Below, one piece after another: positions 1 through 9,424 of a stretch of DNA of 64,000 bases (position 1 is its first letter; each line of letters starts with the position of its first letter). The stretch is from the NCBI GenBank assembly GCA_944324075.1, contig CALUUZ010000009.1, positions 60,680-124,679 of the forward strand, in the 5' to 3' direction. Made by a program: the position numbers and the translations under genes. The notes under the pieces were generated by a model, which saw only the letters and a list, made by a program, of their open reading frames with translations, ran no database searches and had not been told where the DNA came from. The DNA comes from Candidatus Mailhella excrementigallinarum (GTDB lineage Bacteria > Desulfobacterota > Desulfovibrionia > Desulfovibrionales > Desulfovibrionaceae).

Positions 1-784
1 CTCTGGTCAAACCCCATCCGGCATAGAACGGCATGCCGAAACAATGAACCTCCTTGCCGAGCATGAGGGCTTCAAAGCCCATCTGTGAGGTGACGGTATA
101 CACCACATCCGCCCCGGCCAGCAGGGAGAGCGGCGCATAGTCCGTGGCAATGACCCTGACGCCGCGTCCGGCGGCATAGTCTGCCAGATAGCCGCGTTTT
201 TTCCCGGCAATGACATCCGGGTGCGTTTTTACCCGGATATGGGCAGGCGGGTATGCGGCCAGGGCCGCTTCCAGCATGGTCTGAAAACAGTCTTCATGCG
301 TCATGCCGAGCGTGACGCTGGCATCGCCCGCGGTCTGGTCGAGAACCAGCACACGGGGAGCCGCTACGTCTCCCCATATCCGCTCCGGCGCATGGGGGGC
401 GTGGTTGTATTTGCTCAGGTTATGCCGGATGATATCCCGCATGGCGCGTCTTGCGGAATCCATCAGCTCCGGCGTTTCCCAGCCGGAAGCATTGAGAAGG
501 TTCTCCAGATCGGACGGCTCCCCGGCGTCATAGTAGATGCCCGTATGGTCCACCACCAGAGAGAGCGGCTGTACTCCCTTGCAGCCCACGTCCAGGGAGC
601 GCAGAAAACCGTCCTCCAACGCGATGTAGGGGAGGTTGTGCCGGGCGGCGTAGCGACGGGCCTTGTCCGCTGTTGGTTTATGGCCCCAGCCCGCTACCGC
701 CATGCCGGCAACTTGACTTTCCCGCGTCAGAAACGTCCCCAGAGACTGATTGCGTTTCAGGGTGGAGGAAAAATACTTGTACAT
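1..784 (-). CDS. kpsC: KpsC capsule polysaccharide export/Kdo transferase, N-terminal part (cut by window edge)
   Basis: Reverse-strand reading gives an open frame from ATG at 784 to the window edge, about 261 residues, starting MYKYFSSTLKRNQSLGTFL and containing VKTHPDVIAGKKRGYL and VTSQMGFEALMLGK followed by HCFGMPFYAGWGLT. These blocks are typical of the KpsC/LipA family, which builds the beta-Kdo linker joining capsular polysaccharide to lipid at the cytoplasmic face of the inner membrane. An in-frame stop just upstream (the galE TGA, 9 nt before the ATG) fixes the start, and the short gap places it last in the capsule operon seen here. The C-terminal half lies outside the window. Confidence 0.88.
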   Translation of the reverse strand, partial: MYKYFSSTLKRNQSLGTFLTRESQVAGMAVAGWGHKPTADKARRYAARHNLPYIALEDGFLRSLDVGCKGVQPLSLVVDHTGIYYDAGEPSDLENLLNASGWETPELMDSARRAMRDIIRHNLSKYNHAPHAPERIWGDVAAPRVLVLDQTAGDASVTLGMTHEDCFQTMLEAALAAYPPAHIRVKTHPDVIAGKKRGYLADYAAGRGVRVIATDYAPLSLLAGADVVYTVTSQMGFEALMLGKEVHCFGMPFYAGWGLTR

Positions 785-793
785 AAGCCGTCT

Positions 794-1792
794 TCAATCC
801 GCCCGGATAACCATGTCTCTTCCAGACACATGCCAGTTCCAGGCATCTTCAATAATGGTGTCCACACGTGAACGGCGAGGGGTCCAGTGCAGAATTTCCT
901 GCGCACGTGTTCCGTCCGCCACCAGCACCGGTGGATCGCCCGCCCGGCGCTCTCCTGTCGTATATGCCAGACGGCGTGCTGTGACCTGTTCCACGGCATG
1001 CAAAATTTCCTTCACGGAAAGTCCTGTTCCCGTGCCGAGGTTGAGAGAAAACCCCTGTCCGGAGGCTTCGCTGTGCAGGCGTTCCATCGCAAGCACATGC
1101 GCGGCGGCCAGATCCGACACGTGGATGTAGTCTCGTATGCAGGTTCCGTCCTGTGTGGGGTAGTCGCTTCCCATAATGCGGAAATCTTTCAGTTCGCCGG
1201 TAACAGCCATAAGCGCGCGGGGAATGAGATGTGTTTCCGGGGTATGGCATTCTCCACATTCGCTTTCCGGGTCAGCTCCGGCCGCGTTGAAATAGCGCAG
1301 CGCCGTCCACGAAATCCCGTATGCCCGCGCGAAATCCGTCAGCATCCATTCCATGAACAGCTTTGTTTCCCCATAAGGATTGATGGGATGCGCGGGCATG
1401 TCTTCCGTTATGGGGCAATGTTCAGGGATGCCATATACGGCAGCCGTGCTGGAAACCACGATATTCCGAACGCCCGTATCCCGCATGGATTCCAGAATGT
1501 TCAGCGTTCCGCCCACATTGTTACGGATATATCTGTCCGGATTACTGACAGATTCCCCCACCTGGGAGAAGGCCGCAAAATGGATGATTCCTTCCGGTTT
1601 ATGGGTATGCAGGCAGGCCCGCAGTTTTTCTTCGTCAAGAATATCTCCCCGGATGCATTCTCCCCATTTCGCCAACTTGCGGAATCCCGTGGAAAGATTA
1701 TCGTAGACAATCACCTCATGACCCGCTGCGGCCAAAGCCTTGCAGGTATGGCTGCCGATGTATCCTGCGCCGCCTGTTACGAGTATCTTCAT
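794..1792 (-). CDS. galE: UDP-glucose 4-epimerase GalE
   Basis: 332-residue extended SDR. The N-terminal GGAGYIG motif (residues 7-13) binds NAD; SSTAAVYG (114-121) carries the catalytic Ser/Thr and the YGETK motif supplies Tyr140 and Lys144. It interconverts UDP-glucose and UDP-galactose in the cytoplasm. The start overlaps the stop of glf in an ATGA, so the two are translationally coupled; GalE product (UDP-Galp) is the substrate of Glf. Its role here is therefore most likely capsule precursor supply rather than galactose catabolism. Confidence 0.92.
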   Translation of the reverse strand: MKILVTGGAGYIGSHTCKALAAAGHEVIVYDNLSTGFRKLAKWGECIRGDILDEEKLRACLHTHKPEGIIHFAAFSQVGESVSNPDRYIRNNVGGTLNILESMRDTGVRNIVVSSTAAVYGIPEHCPITEDMPAHPINPYGETKLFMEWMLTDFARAYGISWTALRYFNAAGADPESECGECHTPETHLIPRALMAVTGELKDFRIMGSDYPTQDGTCIRDYIHVSDLAAAHVLAMERLHSEASGQGFSLNLGTGTGLSVKEILHAVEQVTARRLAYTTGERRAGDPPVLVADGTRAQEILHWTPRRSRVDTIIEDAWNWHVSGRDMVIRAD

Positions 1793-2931
1793 AAGGTCGC
1801 ACTCATCGGGAGTATTCGAGTTTCAAAAACATGCAAGGCGTCGGCAACGGCCTTGTCCATATCCCAGTAGCGGTATGCGCCCAGACGTCCCCCCAGAATC
1901 AAACCGGGCGTTTGAGCGGCCTCTGCGGCATAGCGGGCGTACAACGCGGTGTTGCGTTCGTCATTGACCGGGTAACAGGCTTCTTCTCCCCGGCTCCATG
2001 TCGCGGGGTATTCCCGGCAGATGACGGTTTTTCCCCCATTGAACGGGGCTGTTCTTTCCGGGTGGTAATGCTTGAATTCATGGATGCGGGTCCAGGGGAC
2101 ATCCGGATCGGCATAATTCATGACGGTTGTTCCCTGAAAATCCCGGACATCATGTGTTTCCCACTCAAAGCGGAGCGAGCGCCATTCCAGTTCCCCGTAC
2201 TTATAGCCGAACAGTTCATCAGGCATACCGGTATAAATGACCGTGGCGTCCGAGGGGATTTCGCTTCTGATGCTCGCGTAGTCGCAGTTCAGGCGAACGG
2301 TGATGTTCGGGTGCGCCAGCATGTTTTTGAACAGAGTGAAGTATCCGTCCCTGGGGACGCCCTGCCAGGTGTCGTTGAAATAATCCATATTGTAGCAGGT
2401 GCGGAACGGCAGCCTGCTGATAATGGCAGATGGCAGTTTTTTGGGATCGCGCTCCCACTGTTTGCGGGTATAGTTCCTGATGAAGGCCTCATACAGAGGC
2501 CGTCCGATGAGAGAAACAGCCTTTTCTTCAAGATTGGCGGGTTGTTCAATGCGATCGCGCGCAATCTCGGCGGCAAGAAAGGCTTCTGCCCCGGACGGCG
2601 TGAAGTTTTTGCCGTAAAAGGCATTGATGGTGAACAGGTTGATGGGCATGGCATAGACTTTGCCGCCATGTGTGATGAGCACCTTGTGCCGGTAGGAGGT
2701 GAACTCGCAGAACCGGGAAAGATATTCCCATACCTGCGGTATGGAAGTATGAAAGATATGTGACCCGTAACGGTGGCACTCAATGCCCGTTTCCTCATCC
2801 AGCGAGGAATGGCAGTTGCCGCCGATATGATCGCGTTTGTCAATGATGGTCACAGGCTGTTTCATCACCGTGGCAATGCGCTCGGCAATGGTCGCCCCCC
2901 AGAAACCGGAACCAACGATAAGGTATGACAT
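1789..2931 (-). CDS. glf: UDP-galactopyranose mutase
   Basis: 380-residue flavoprotein. The N-terminus has the dinucleotide-binding GSGFWGA (residues 7-13) and an acidic end to strand 2 (IIDKRDHIGGNC), then HRYGSHIFHT and RNYTRKQWERDP, all hallmarks of bacterial UDP-galactopyranose mutase. It converts UDP-galactopyranose to UDP-galactofuranose using reduced FAD. Length matches the family (about 370-390). It sits between galE, which makes its substrate, and a GlfT2-like transferase that could use its product, so a galactofuranose-containing capsule is predicted. Confidence 0.94.
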   Translation of the reverse strand: MSYLIVGSGFWGATIAERIATVMKQPVTIIDKRDHIGGNCHSSLDEETGIECHRYGSHIFHTSIPQVWEYLSRFCEFTSYRHKVLITHGGKVYAMPINLFTINAFYGKNFTPSGAEAFLAAEIARDRIEQPANLEEKAVSLIGRPLYEAFIRNYTRKQWERDPKKLPSAIISRLPFRTCYNMDYFNDTWQGVPRDGYFTLFKNMLAHPNITVRLNCDYASIRSEIPSDATVIYTGMPDELFGYKYGELEWRSLRFEWETHDVRDFQGTTVMNYADPDVPWTRIHEFKHYHPERTAPFNGGKTVICREYPATWSRGEEACYPVNDERNTALYARYAAEAAQTPGLILGGRLGAYRYWDMDKAVADALHVFETRILPMSATL

Positions 2932-2969
2932 GAATTTCTCCCGACTAAAGATACTTAATCTATAAGCCT

Positions 2970-5900
2970 CTACTTCAGAGCCCTTGCTATATATTCATCC
3001 ATCAGTTTCCAGAACCAGTCATTAATATGTGACGTTTTGTAACCAAGCTGGCGAGCTTTATTCATGTTCATCGAAAAGGTTTTTTCATTAAACTCATGAA
3101 AGGGAGATTTACTACCATTTTTAGTATCGATGATGGCTTTTTTGCCGGTTTTTTCTTCGATGTATTTCAGTATTATATCGATGGTCACCATCCCTTCACT
3201 AGCTAAGTTGATGGGGCCGCTGAAGTCCTGGGCGGCGATCCAAGGAAGAAATGAGCCAACTTCAGTATCTCGAATGAAGGTAAACCCACGTGATACATCA
3301 TCAATATTCATGGCATCCTGATTGACAATATTCTTGCAATAGTAGAACAGACGATCTATTTTAGTCAAATAGGGAATACGTACAGTTGTTACTGACAGAT
3401 TTTTAAAGTGTTGATAAGCTATCGCTTCGGCCAATCGCTTGCCCTTTATATAGCCTGCAGTGACACTACGGATCTCTACATGCAACTTGTAGGGGTTAAA
3501 GTACTCTTCCTTCATGTCAGGTATCAGATATTCATAGGCTTCCACTGAGGAAAGTTGGATATATTTGCCACACTTCACATGGGAAAGTACGTTGTTGACA
3601 TACTGTGAGCAGTAGGCAAGATTGTCGAATACGACATCAAAGTATTTTCCGGATAATGCGGCCTTTACGCTTGTCTCATTGGAAACATCTATAACCAGAC
3701 GATTCACATACATGCCGAAATTATCTCTATTAAGGCCGCGTGTAGCAATAGTGACGTCATTACCAAGAGCAATCAACTCTTTTACAAGTTGTACGCCCAT
3801 GAATCGTGTTCCACCGATGACCAGCACTTTGCGGCCACTGATGGGAGCAGAAGCAGGACTTGTTAAAATGGCATACTCAGGACGACCACAGTTTTCCAAG
3901 TTATTCGCCATGCCATCGCGACTCCAGGCTACGTTTTCTTTGACTTTTATTGCGGGATTACCGGCAATGGTACAGTTATTTGGGAAAACTCCTTTCACTA
4001 CACTGCATGCACCAACGATGCTACCGCTACCAATATTGGTTCCGTGCATGAGAAAGGCTTGTTTACCGACCCATACATGATTGCCGATCACAAGATGGTT
4101 AGAGGGGTGATAGACGCCACTCATATCACGATTGGTGCATTTGCCGGACTTAACATCGAATATGGCATGCCCATCACCAGCCCAAAGATCATTTTCAAAA
4201 GAAAACATGCAGTCACAGCCAATGATGATTTTTTTACCCATATTGACATGCAGACCGAAGTTAGATGTAGCAGTACAGTGATCACCGATGATGGCTGTGG
4301 ATGGTGTATAAAAACGGAACAGGCCACCTAGACGGAAAGAACAGTCATTGCCGATTTTTAGCAGGGATCCGTATTCGAAGCCGCGAGATTCGATTTGCGT
4401 AGGCGCATTGAAAGATACTCTTTCTCCGATATCAACGCGTGAGTTGGCACAGAGATCAAAGGTCAAGAAACGCGCACTTATCATGTCTTTGCCAAACATG
4501 ATGTGGTTATTGAAGCCGCGGAAGATAACCTTGCCAACTGTAGAGCGAAAACCTTCGATGGTATTTCCGAATACATCGGAGTAATTGCCCTTGGATAGAT
4601 CGAGATTTTCCAGCACGATGGGCTTGAAACGGCGAAATACAAAATCACGTTTCTCTAAGTATCCGTACGAGGCCAGAAGCTTATACACTCCATCGTCATA
4701 AGCTTTGTCAAGTGAGACCAGATAGTAGTCATCACTCTTGCCTTTGAGAGTCGCAATATCTTCCACACTGCCTTTGATGATGCTTTCGCGTCGCATGGTG
4801 ACACCGAAAGACACAGATAGCCCGAAATAGCGTTGTAATATTTTCTCAAACTTGTTGGACCGAACCCAGGTCACAATTTTACGACCGCGATAGTTCTCAG
4901 CTGCGAATTTCGCAATAAAGTAGAACTCCTGATCCTCAGGCGGAACAAGTTTTGACAATTCGATGAATTCCTGTTCATACACACGATTGCTGATACAAGA
5001 TGCTTGTAATGTATCAAGATTTATCTTTTTGAAGTTTTTAAAGAACATCTCACGATTTTTATTCATAGGGTAGGAGTGCTCAAGACTGCGGTTTCCCATA
5101 ATGGCAGTAGCCAGTGGAGCTTCCTTCACCACAGCCATGGAGGGCTTCAGCTTTACAAAAAAATCCTCTCCCTTTTGACTGTTGACCAGTATAAGTGAGG
5201 TACCTTTATTGTCATTCAGGGAGGGATCAAAGGTGCCGATTTTCCAGAAGTCGCCGATAGTCAAATCACCCTGACGGGGCATACGGTTTGAAGTACAATC
5301 AGCGCAGGCCACATTTTTGGCCAAACTTTGTAAATAGCAGCGAAAATACGGGTCAGTTTCTAAAGGCTTGGAGTATTTTGTACCATCATCAAACCAAGCA
5401 TTGACGCCAGCATGCCACCCCCAAGGCTGCTTGGCTTTGAATTCTAAACGAGTGATTTTTTTCCCGCCCAGAACTTCCTGATGATATTTTTCAAACACTT
5501 TTGAAGAAGTGATACCGTGGCAGACCAAGTCCATGGTATATAAATTGTCATAGTTCTTGTCCAGAAAGGAACATAAGCCAGCAACCTGACAGGGCATGCC
5601 TGTGAATAATACTGTTTTCCCCTGTTGCAGCAATTCCCGTACACGGGGGTAAGCAGGAGCAGCGTTGCTCTGCATATACTTGGAACCACGGATACGCTCC
5701 AGATCTGCTTTGTGGTCAACCACAATGTGTTCAACTTCAAAGTTGGCTTTGTAGGCAGCACCACAGACAGCACCGCCTTGATTTAATACATACTCAGCTG
5801 CTACGGTGAACATGCCACCAGAAGAACTGACTTTGCGAATTTCGTCAGGTGCCATCATCGCATAACAGCCGGGGTTTGTACTATTCTTGTATTGTGGATG

Positions 5901-7202
5901 CAGAGCAGGGCAGCGCTTTTCGCAAAGGCCGCAGTCCACACAAGTGGAGGCGTCAATAATAGGACGCAAAAAGCCAAATTCATCGGGCCTCATTTCAATA
6001 GAATACGAAGGGCATACAGCTGAACAAGTTCCACAACCTGTACAAGCCCGTGGCACATCCAGTATATGGGTCACATTATGGGTCAGTCTGTGACCATTCA
6101 TACCCACTAGCCGTTCTCCCAGTCCTTCAATCGCGTCATTCAACCATTGCCGACAACGAGTACGATCATTGTCCAAGATGGCGTTGATACGGGTGTAGTC
6201 CACCGGTTGCATAAACTTCTCGTCCTTTAGCTCCCTAGCCGGATCCATGATGAGACGATCTGTAATATCTAGCAGATTGGCGATGGAGCGGAAACGAGAA
6301 TACCCACGATGCTTGTTGGGCAAGGGAAGAAATTGTTTGTTGAATAGTACTGAGAAGCACATACCGTGGAAGGAGTCTGTGAGCACATAGGAGGTGTTTT
6401 TAAAGAAATATAGCCAATCATAAACTTCGAGCTTCGTGCGCACGCAATCATCCATATTCAGTATCTTACGGTTCACTTCAGCATTGCTGCCAAAGCCATC
6501 CAGCATGATAACGGGGCGTAGTCCTAGGCGTTTAGACATATGCAGCAGCAACGATTTTTTTTCTGGTGTCGTGTCCAGAATGTAGGCCAGCATATATGGG
6601 CTTTGTTCGTGGAAATGGCTGCGCTCGGCAAAAGCAGTATAGTCCTCGGGATTGGCAAGAAACACGGGGTCTAATACACGGGTGGCGTCGACATGGTAGA
6701 CATCGCGGCAGAGACGAACTCCATCATCTTCGCGTACAGCAATGGCATCAAAGCGTTTCATCAGACGGGAAATAAGCACACGCTCTTCTTCTGGTGCAAA
6801 GTCGGTTCCATGACCAAAAGAGGCGGCATAAGCAATTTTCTTTTTGTTGTCTTCCGCAAAATCAAGATAGAAAGTCTTGCCAAAAGCTCGGCTGATGCCG
6901 TAGTTCCAGACTTGGTCTGAGCCGATGATGAAGCCATCACACAACTTGTTCAACTCATGTTGGCGATTCAGCGGTCGTGTGCCGCTGGTCTGGAAATGTT
7001 CGTTAGCAAAACGGCGGGCGTGTGTATCACGACGTTCAAAGTCATCATCAGCTGCACCGGGCTTCTCAATCATGAGAGGGGACAGACCCATCTGTTTCAG
7101 CACGGACTGTAGCGCGTAATAAGTGAGTACGCTGCCATAATTGAGGCCATACCATACACCTAGGATACCAATATCGAATTTTTTGTGTGTAATAGTCAAC
7201 AT
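2970..7202 (-). CDS. Four-domain fusion: polysaccharide pyruvyl transferase / FrhB-like iron-sulfur protein / hexapeptide acyltransferase / SDR epimerase
   Basis: 1410-residue single open frame. Start ATG at 7202 is preceded by AGAGGTG with 6-nt spacing; a GTG 9 nt upstream is less likely. Residues about 5-330 resemble polysaccharide pyruvyl transferases (GSDQVWN, LTDSFHGMCFS). Residues 387-431 hold two ferredoxin clusters (C387-x2-C-x2-C-x3-C397 and C421-x2-C-x2-C-x3-C431), followed to about 735 by a coenzyme F420 hydrogenase/dehydrogenase beta-subunit-like region (SSSGGMFTV, TGMPCQVAGL, DLVCHG, GDLTIGDFW). About 760-860 is an unassigned linker. About 880-1090 is a left-handed beta-helix acyltransferase (VIGNHVWVGKQA, SIVGACSVVKG, IAGNPA). 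About 1125-1410 is an extended SDR (GGTRFMG, Tyr1251 and Lys1255). It probably modifies the capsule glycan. The DNA is clearly more AT-rich than the flanking export genes. Confidence 0.8.
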   Translation of the reverse strand: MLTITHKKFDIGILGVWYGLNYGSVLTYYALQSVLKQMGLSPLMIEKPGAADDDFERRDTHARRFANEHFQTSGTRPLNRQHELNKLCDGFIIGSDQVWNYGISRAFGKTFYLDFAEDNKKKIAYAASFGHGTDFAPEEERVLISRLMKRFDAIAVREDDGVRLCRDVYHVDATRVLDPVFLANPEDYTAFAERSHFHEQSPYMLAYILDTTPEKKSLLLHMSKRLGLRPVIMLDGFGSNAEVNRKILNMDDCVRTKLEVYDWLYFFKNTSYVLTDSFHGMCFSVLFNKQFLPLPNKHRGYSRFRSIANLLDITDRLIMDPARELKDEKFMQPVDYTRINAILDNDRTRCRQWLNDAIEGLGERLVGMNGHRLTHNVTHILDVPRACTGCGTCSAVCPSYSIEMRPDEFGFLRPIIDASTCVDCGLCEKRCPALHPQYKNSTNPGCYAMMAPDEIRKVSSSGGMFTVAAEYVLNQGGAVCGAAYKANFEVEHIVVDHKADLERIRGSKYMQSNAAPAYPRVRELLQQGKTVLFTGMPCQVAGLCSFLDKNYDNLYTMDLVCHGITSSKVFEKYHQEVLGGKKITRLEFKAKQPWGWHAGVNAWFDDGTKYSKPLETDPYFRCYLQSLAKNVACADCTSNRMPRQGDLTIGDFWKIGTFDPSLNDNKGTSLILVNSQKGEDFFVKLKPSMAVVKEAPLATAIMGNRSLEHSYPMNKNREMFFKNFKKINLDTLQASCISNRVYEQEFIELSKLVPPEDQEFYFIAKFAAENYRGRKIVTWVRSNKFEKILQRYFGLSVSFGVTMRRESIIKGSVEDIATLKGKSDDYYLVSLDKAYDDGVYKLLASYGYLEKRDFVFRRFKPIVLENLDLSKGNYSDVFGNTIEGFRSTVGKVIFRGFNNHIMFGKDMISARFLTFDLCANSRVDIGERVSFNAPTQIESRGFEYGSLLKIGNDCSFRLGGLFRFYTPSTAIIGDHCTATSNFGLHVNMGKKIIIGCDCMFSFENDLWAGDGHAIFDVKSGKCTNRDMSGVYHPSNHLVIGNHVWVGKQAFLMHGTNIGSGSIVGACSVVKGVFPNNCTIAGNPAIKVKENVAWSRDGMANNLENCGRPEYAILTSPASAPISGRKVLVIGGTRFMGVQLVKELIALGNDVTIATRGLNRDNFGMYVNRLVIDVSNETSVKAALSGKYFDVVFDNLAYCSQYVNNVLSHVKCGKYIQLSSVEAYEYLIPDMKEEYFNPYKLHVEIRSVTAGYIKGKRLAEAIAYQHFKNLSVTTVRIPYLTKIDRLFYYCKNIVNQDAMNIDDVSRGFTFIRDTEVGSFLPWIAAQDFSGPINLASEGMVTIDIILKYIEEKTGKKAIIDTKNGSKSPFHEFNEKTFSMNMNKARQLGYKTSHINDWFWKLMDEYIARALK

Positions 7203-7223
7203 GTTGTTCACCTCTGTTAGGGG

Positions 7224-9380
7224 TTACTTATCAAATTGTTTTATCCAAAATTTTTTGGTACGTTGAGTTTTTGTTTTCTGCGCATATTGTTCACATAAAG
7301 ATTTATAGCGTAGTAAAAATATAAAATTTAGCCGTAAAAAGGAAAAGATATTCATGAAATAATGTGCTGCATCTCGCATGAGTACTGTTTTTCTTCTACT
7401 AACCGTATCAAGTACGATAACCTGATCGCGCATATATACACGGTTGCGATTCGGAGTCATCCACTTATATATCATGTCCTTGGGTGTATGGCGCACCATG
7501 CGTCCTGGAAGAAGGTGCCCATTCAAGCTCACCTTGCGAAGAAAGGCCGGAAATAGGCGCGTTTTTATGTTCCTGTCCGCAAAAACAAGTTCTCGCCGTT
7601 CCTCTTCCGTATAGGATACGGGCTGTTCACAGGCGGAAAGTTCCTTGATTTTTTTCAGAATAGCCGTCGGGATCATGTTTTTTTCCCAAAATTCCGGCCC
7701 CTCCAGTATGTGCGTTATAGCCAGATTCACACAGGCGGCCGTGCCGTAAAAATAGGAATTATTATAGGCTGCAAAATGCCCCCACAATATCTTCCAGATG
7801 GTCCGGAACGAACATTTGAGGTGGGGAATTGTCAGATGGTGCATCACATGACTGCGAATAAAGAGATAGACGGTCAGGGCGTTTTCCTTGGTTTTGAAAT
7901 CCTGCTGCCAGCAGGAAATGCCATTCAGCAAAACGACCTGAAAATCATTTGAGTAGGAAAAATCAATATCATCACCGCGCACAAAAAACGGGAAAGAATA
8001 CTGCTTTACTTCACTGATGGGAAACAAGAAGAACCACCATGCGCCGTAAATACGTGTTGTGCTTTCCTTTTCGTTCAGAAGCAGATTTTGCGCATCTCGC
8101 AAGTCCAGGTTGCGGTGCAGTGAATGACAGCCACCATCGAACCACGCGCCGTTTTCCCATTGCAGAAATTGTATATTTTCATACAGCATGGCTCCGCTTA
8201 ATGATGTCTTTGAATCTCTACCATGCCGCATGAAAGACATGCTGCGGAAGAGCGAGCCCGCTTCGCAACTGGCGTCATCGTCCATAAACAGACAATGGGT
8301 GTATGCTCCTTCATCCTGATAATGAATGAGGCTGCGCATAAAGCCGCCCGTCCCACCGAGATTTCTGTTCGGAATCAGAGTAGCGTCGGGTATATCTTCA
8401 GGGGCAAGCGTCTGCCCGTTATCAACCACTGTAATATCGATGGCGTCGTGATAAAGCGGATGTTCGGCAATGGCCTTGCCAAGACGGGCCACGGATGCCT
8501 TGACCGCGTCCTCGCGGCGATAGGTGGTGATGCCGATGCCCAGGCGCACGGGCTGGGTTTCAGGGGCATCCGTCAGATATCCTCCACCGTACAGTGTGCA
8601 CTCCTGTTCGGCATGAATGCGCAGGCCGATGATGCCGGTATCGGGATACGCGCCGAGCGGCAATTCCAGTGTGGCACGGCGGGCAGCCTTCAGTTTCCAT
8701 GCGGCAAGAACGCTTTTTCCCTTCTCACTGATGTGAATAATCTCGGCCAGGGCTTCGCCTGCAAAATCAAGATATGCCGACAGATGGTCGACGTTTGTAT
8801 ATTTCTTCCACTTCACGGAGCTGAAGGCGTTGAAGTAGGTCAGCAGGTCCACTGAAGTGTCTTTCTTCAGATGAACAGTTTTGTCCTCAAAGGAGTAGTA
8901 GGCACGATCCCCGGCAAATCGGTAATATAGCGGCTCTTCACAGCACAATTCATATGTGGGGGACAGAAAATCATACAGCACATGTTCAGGGTGGATATCT
9001 TTTTGGGTGGCACAAACAGGACTGTCAAATACAACGCTTTCTTCCAGCGCATGCAGGCTGATTTCCAGCGTGCCCGTCTGAATCCTGCCCAGGTCGATTT
9101 CACATGCGCCCATGCCGGGCTTGTGAGCCTCGACAGTTTTTTCTCCGCACCAGGTAAAGGATTTTCCTTCAGCGCTGATACCGACTTTGATCAAAAGTTT
9201 TCCAACGAAATTCAGAGATAGAGAAAACTGATCGCCATACCTTTCTTTCAGCGACGCTGCATCCAGGGAGGCAAGCTGGATCTGATCCCATCGAAACCAT
9301 TTTCCTTCCTCAATGTATAATTCATCACCCATCAGGCATGGTTCGGAAGACAATCTATCCACTAACTGAAAGATATCCAT
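7224..9380 (-). CDS. GlfT2-like galactofuranosyltransferase
   Basis: 718 residues from ATG 9380, chosen because GGAG lies 7 nt upstream and because a longer frame to 9482 would run into the upstream gene. The first about 275 residues look like the beta-sandwich N-terminal region of GlfT2-type enzymes, followed by a GT-A core: GIGITTYRR (about 281), NRNLGGTGGF, the DDD metal motif (367-369), WWFF (448-451) and GDDIDF (469-474). These match the mycobacterial GlfT2 layout. It would polymerise galactofuranose from UDP-Galf on the cytoplasmic side. The glf gene in the same operon supports this. Exact linkage and acceptor cannot be read from sequence. Confidence 0.82.
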   Translation of the reverse strand: MDIFQLVDRLSSEPCLMGDELYIEEGKWFRWDQIQLASLDAASLKERYGDQFSLSLNFVGKLLIKVGISAEGKSFTWCGEKTVEAHKPGMGACEIDLGRIQTGTLEISLHALEESVVFDSPVCATQKDIHPEHVLYDFLSPTYELCCEEPLYYRFAGDRAYYSFEDKTVHLKKDTSVDLLTYFNAFSSVKWKKYTNVDHLSAYLDFAGEALAEIIHISEKGKSVLAAWKLKAARRATLELPLGAYPDTGIIGLRIHAEQECTLYGGGYLTDAPETQPVRLGIGITTYRREDAVKASVARLGKAIAEHPLYHDAIDITVVDNGQTLAPEDIPDATLIPNRNLGGTGGFMRSLIHYQDEGAYTHCLFMDDDASCEAGSLFRSMSFMRHGRDSKTSLSGAMLYENIQFLQWENGAWFDGGCHSLHRNLDLRDAQNLLLNEKESTTRIYGAWWFFLFPISEVKQYSFPFFVRGDDIDFSYSNDFQVVLLNGISCWQQDFKTKENALTVYLFIRSHVMHHLTIPHLKCSFRTIWKILWGHFAAYNNSYFYGTAACVNLAITHILEGPEFWEKNMIPTAILKKIKELSACEQPVSYTEEERRELVFADRNIKTRLFPAFLRKVSLNGHLLPGRMVRHTPKDMIYKWMTPNRNRVYMRDQVIVLDTVSRRKTVLMRDAAHYFMNIFSFLRLNFIFLLRYKSLCEQYAQKTKTQRTKKFWIKQFDK

Positions 9381-9424
9381 ACAATTACTCCATTCACATG
9401 ACATGAAACATGATATGGCAAATT

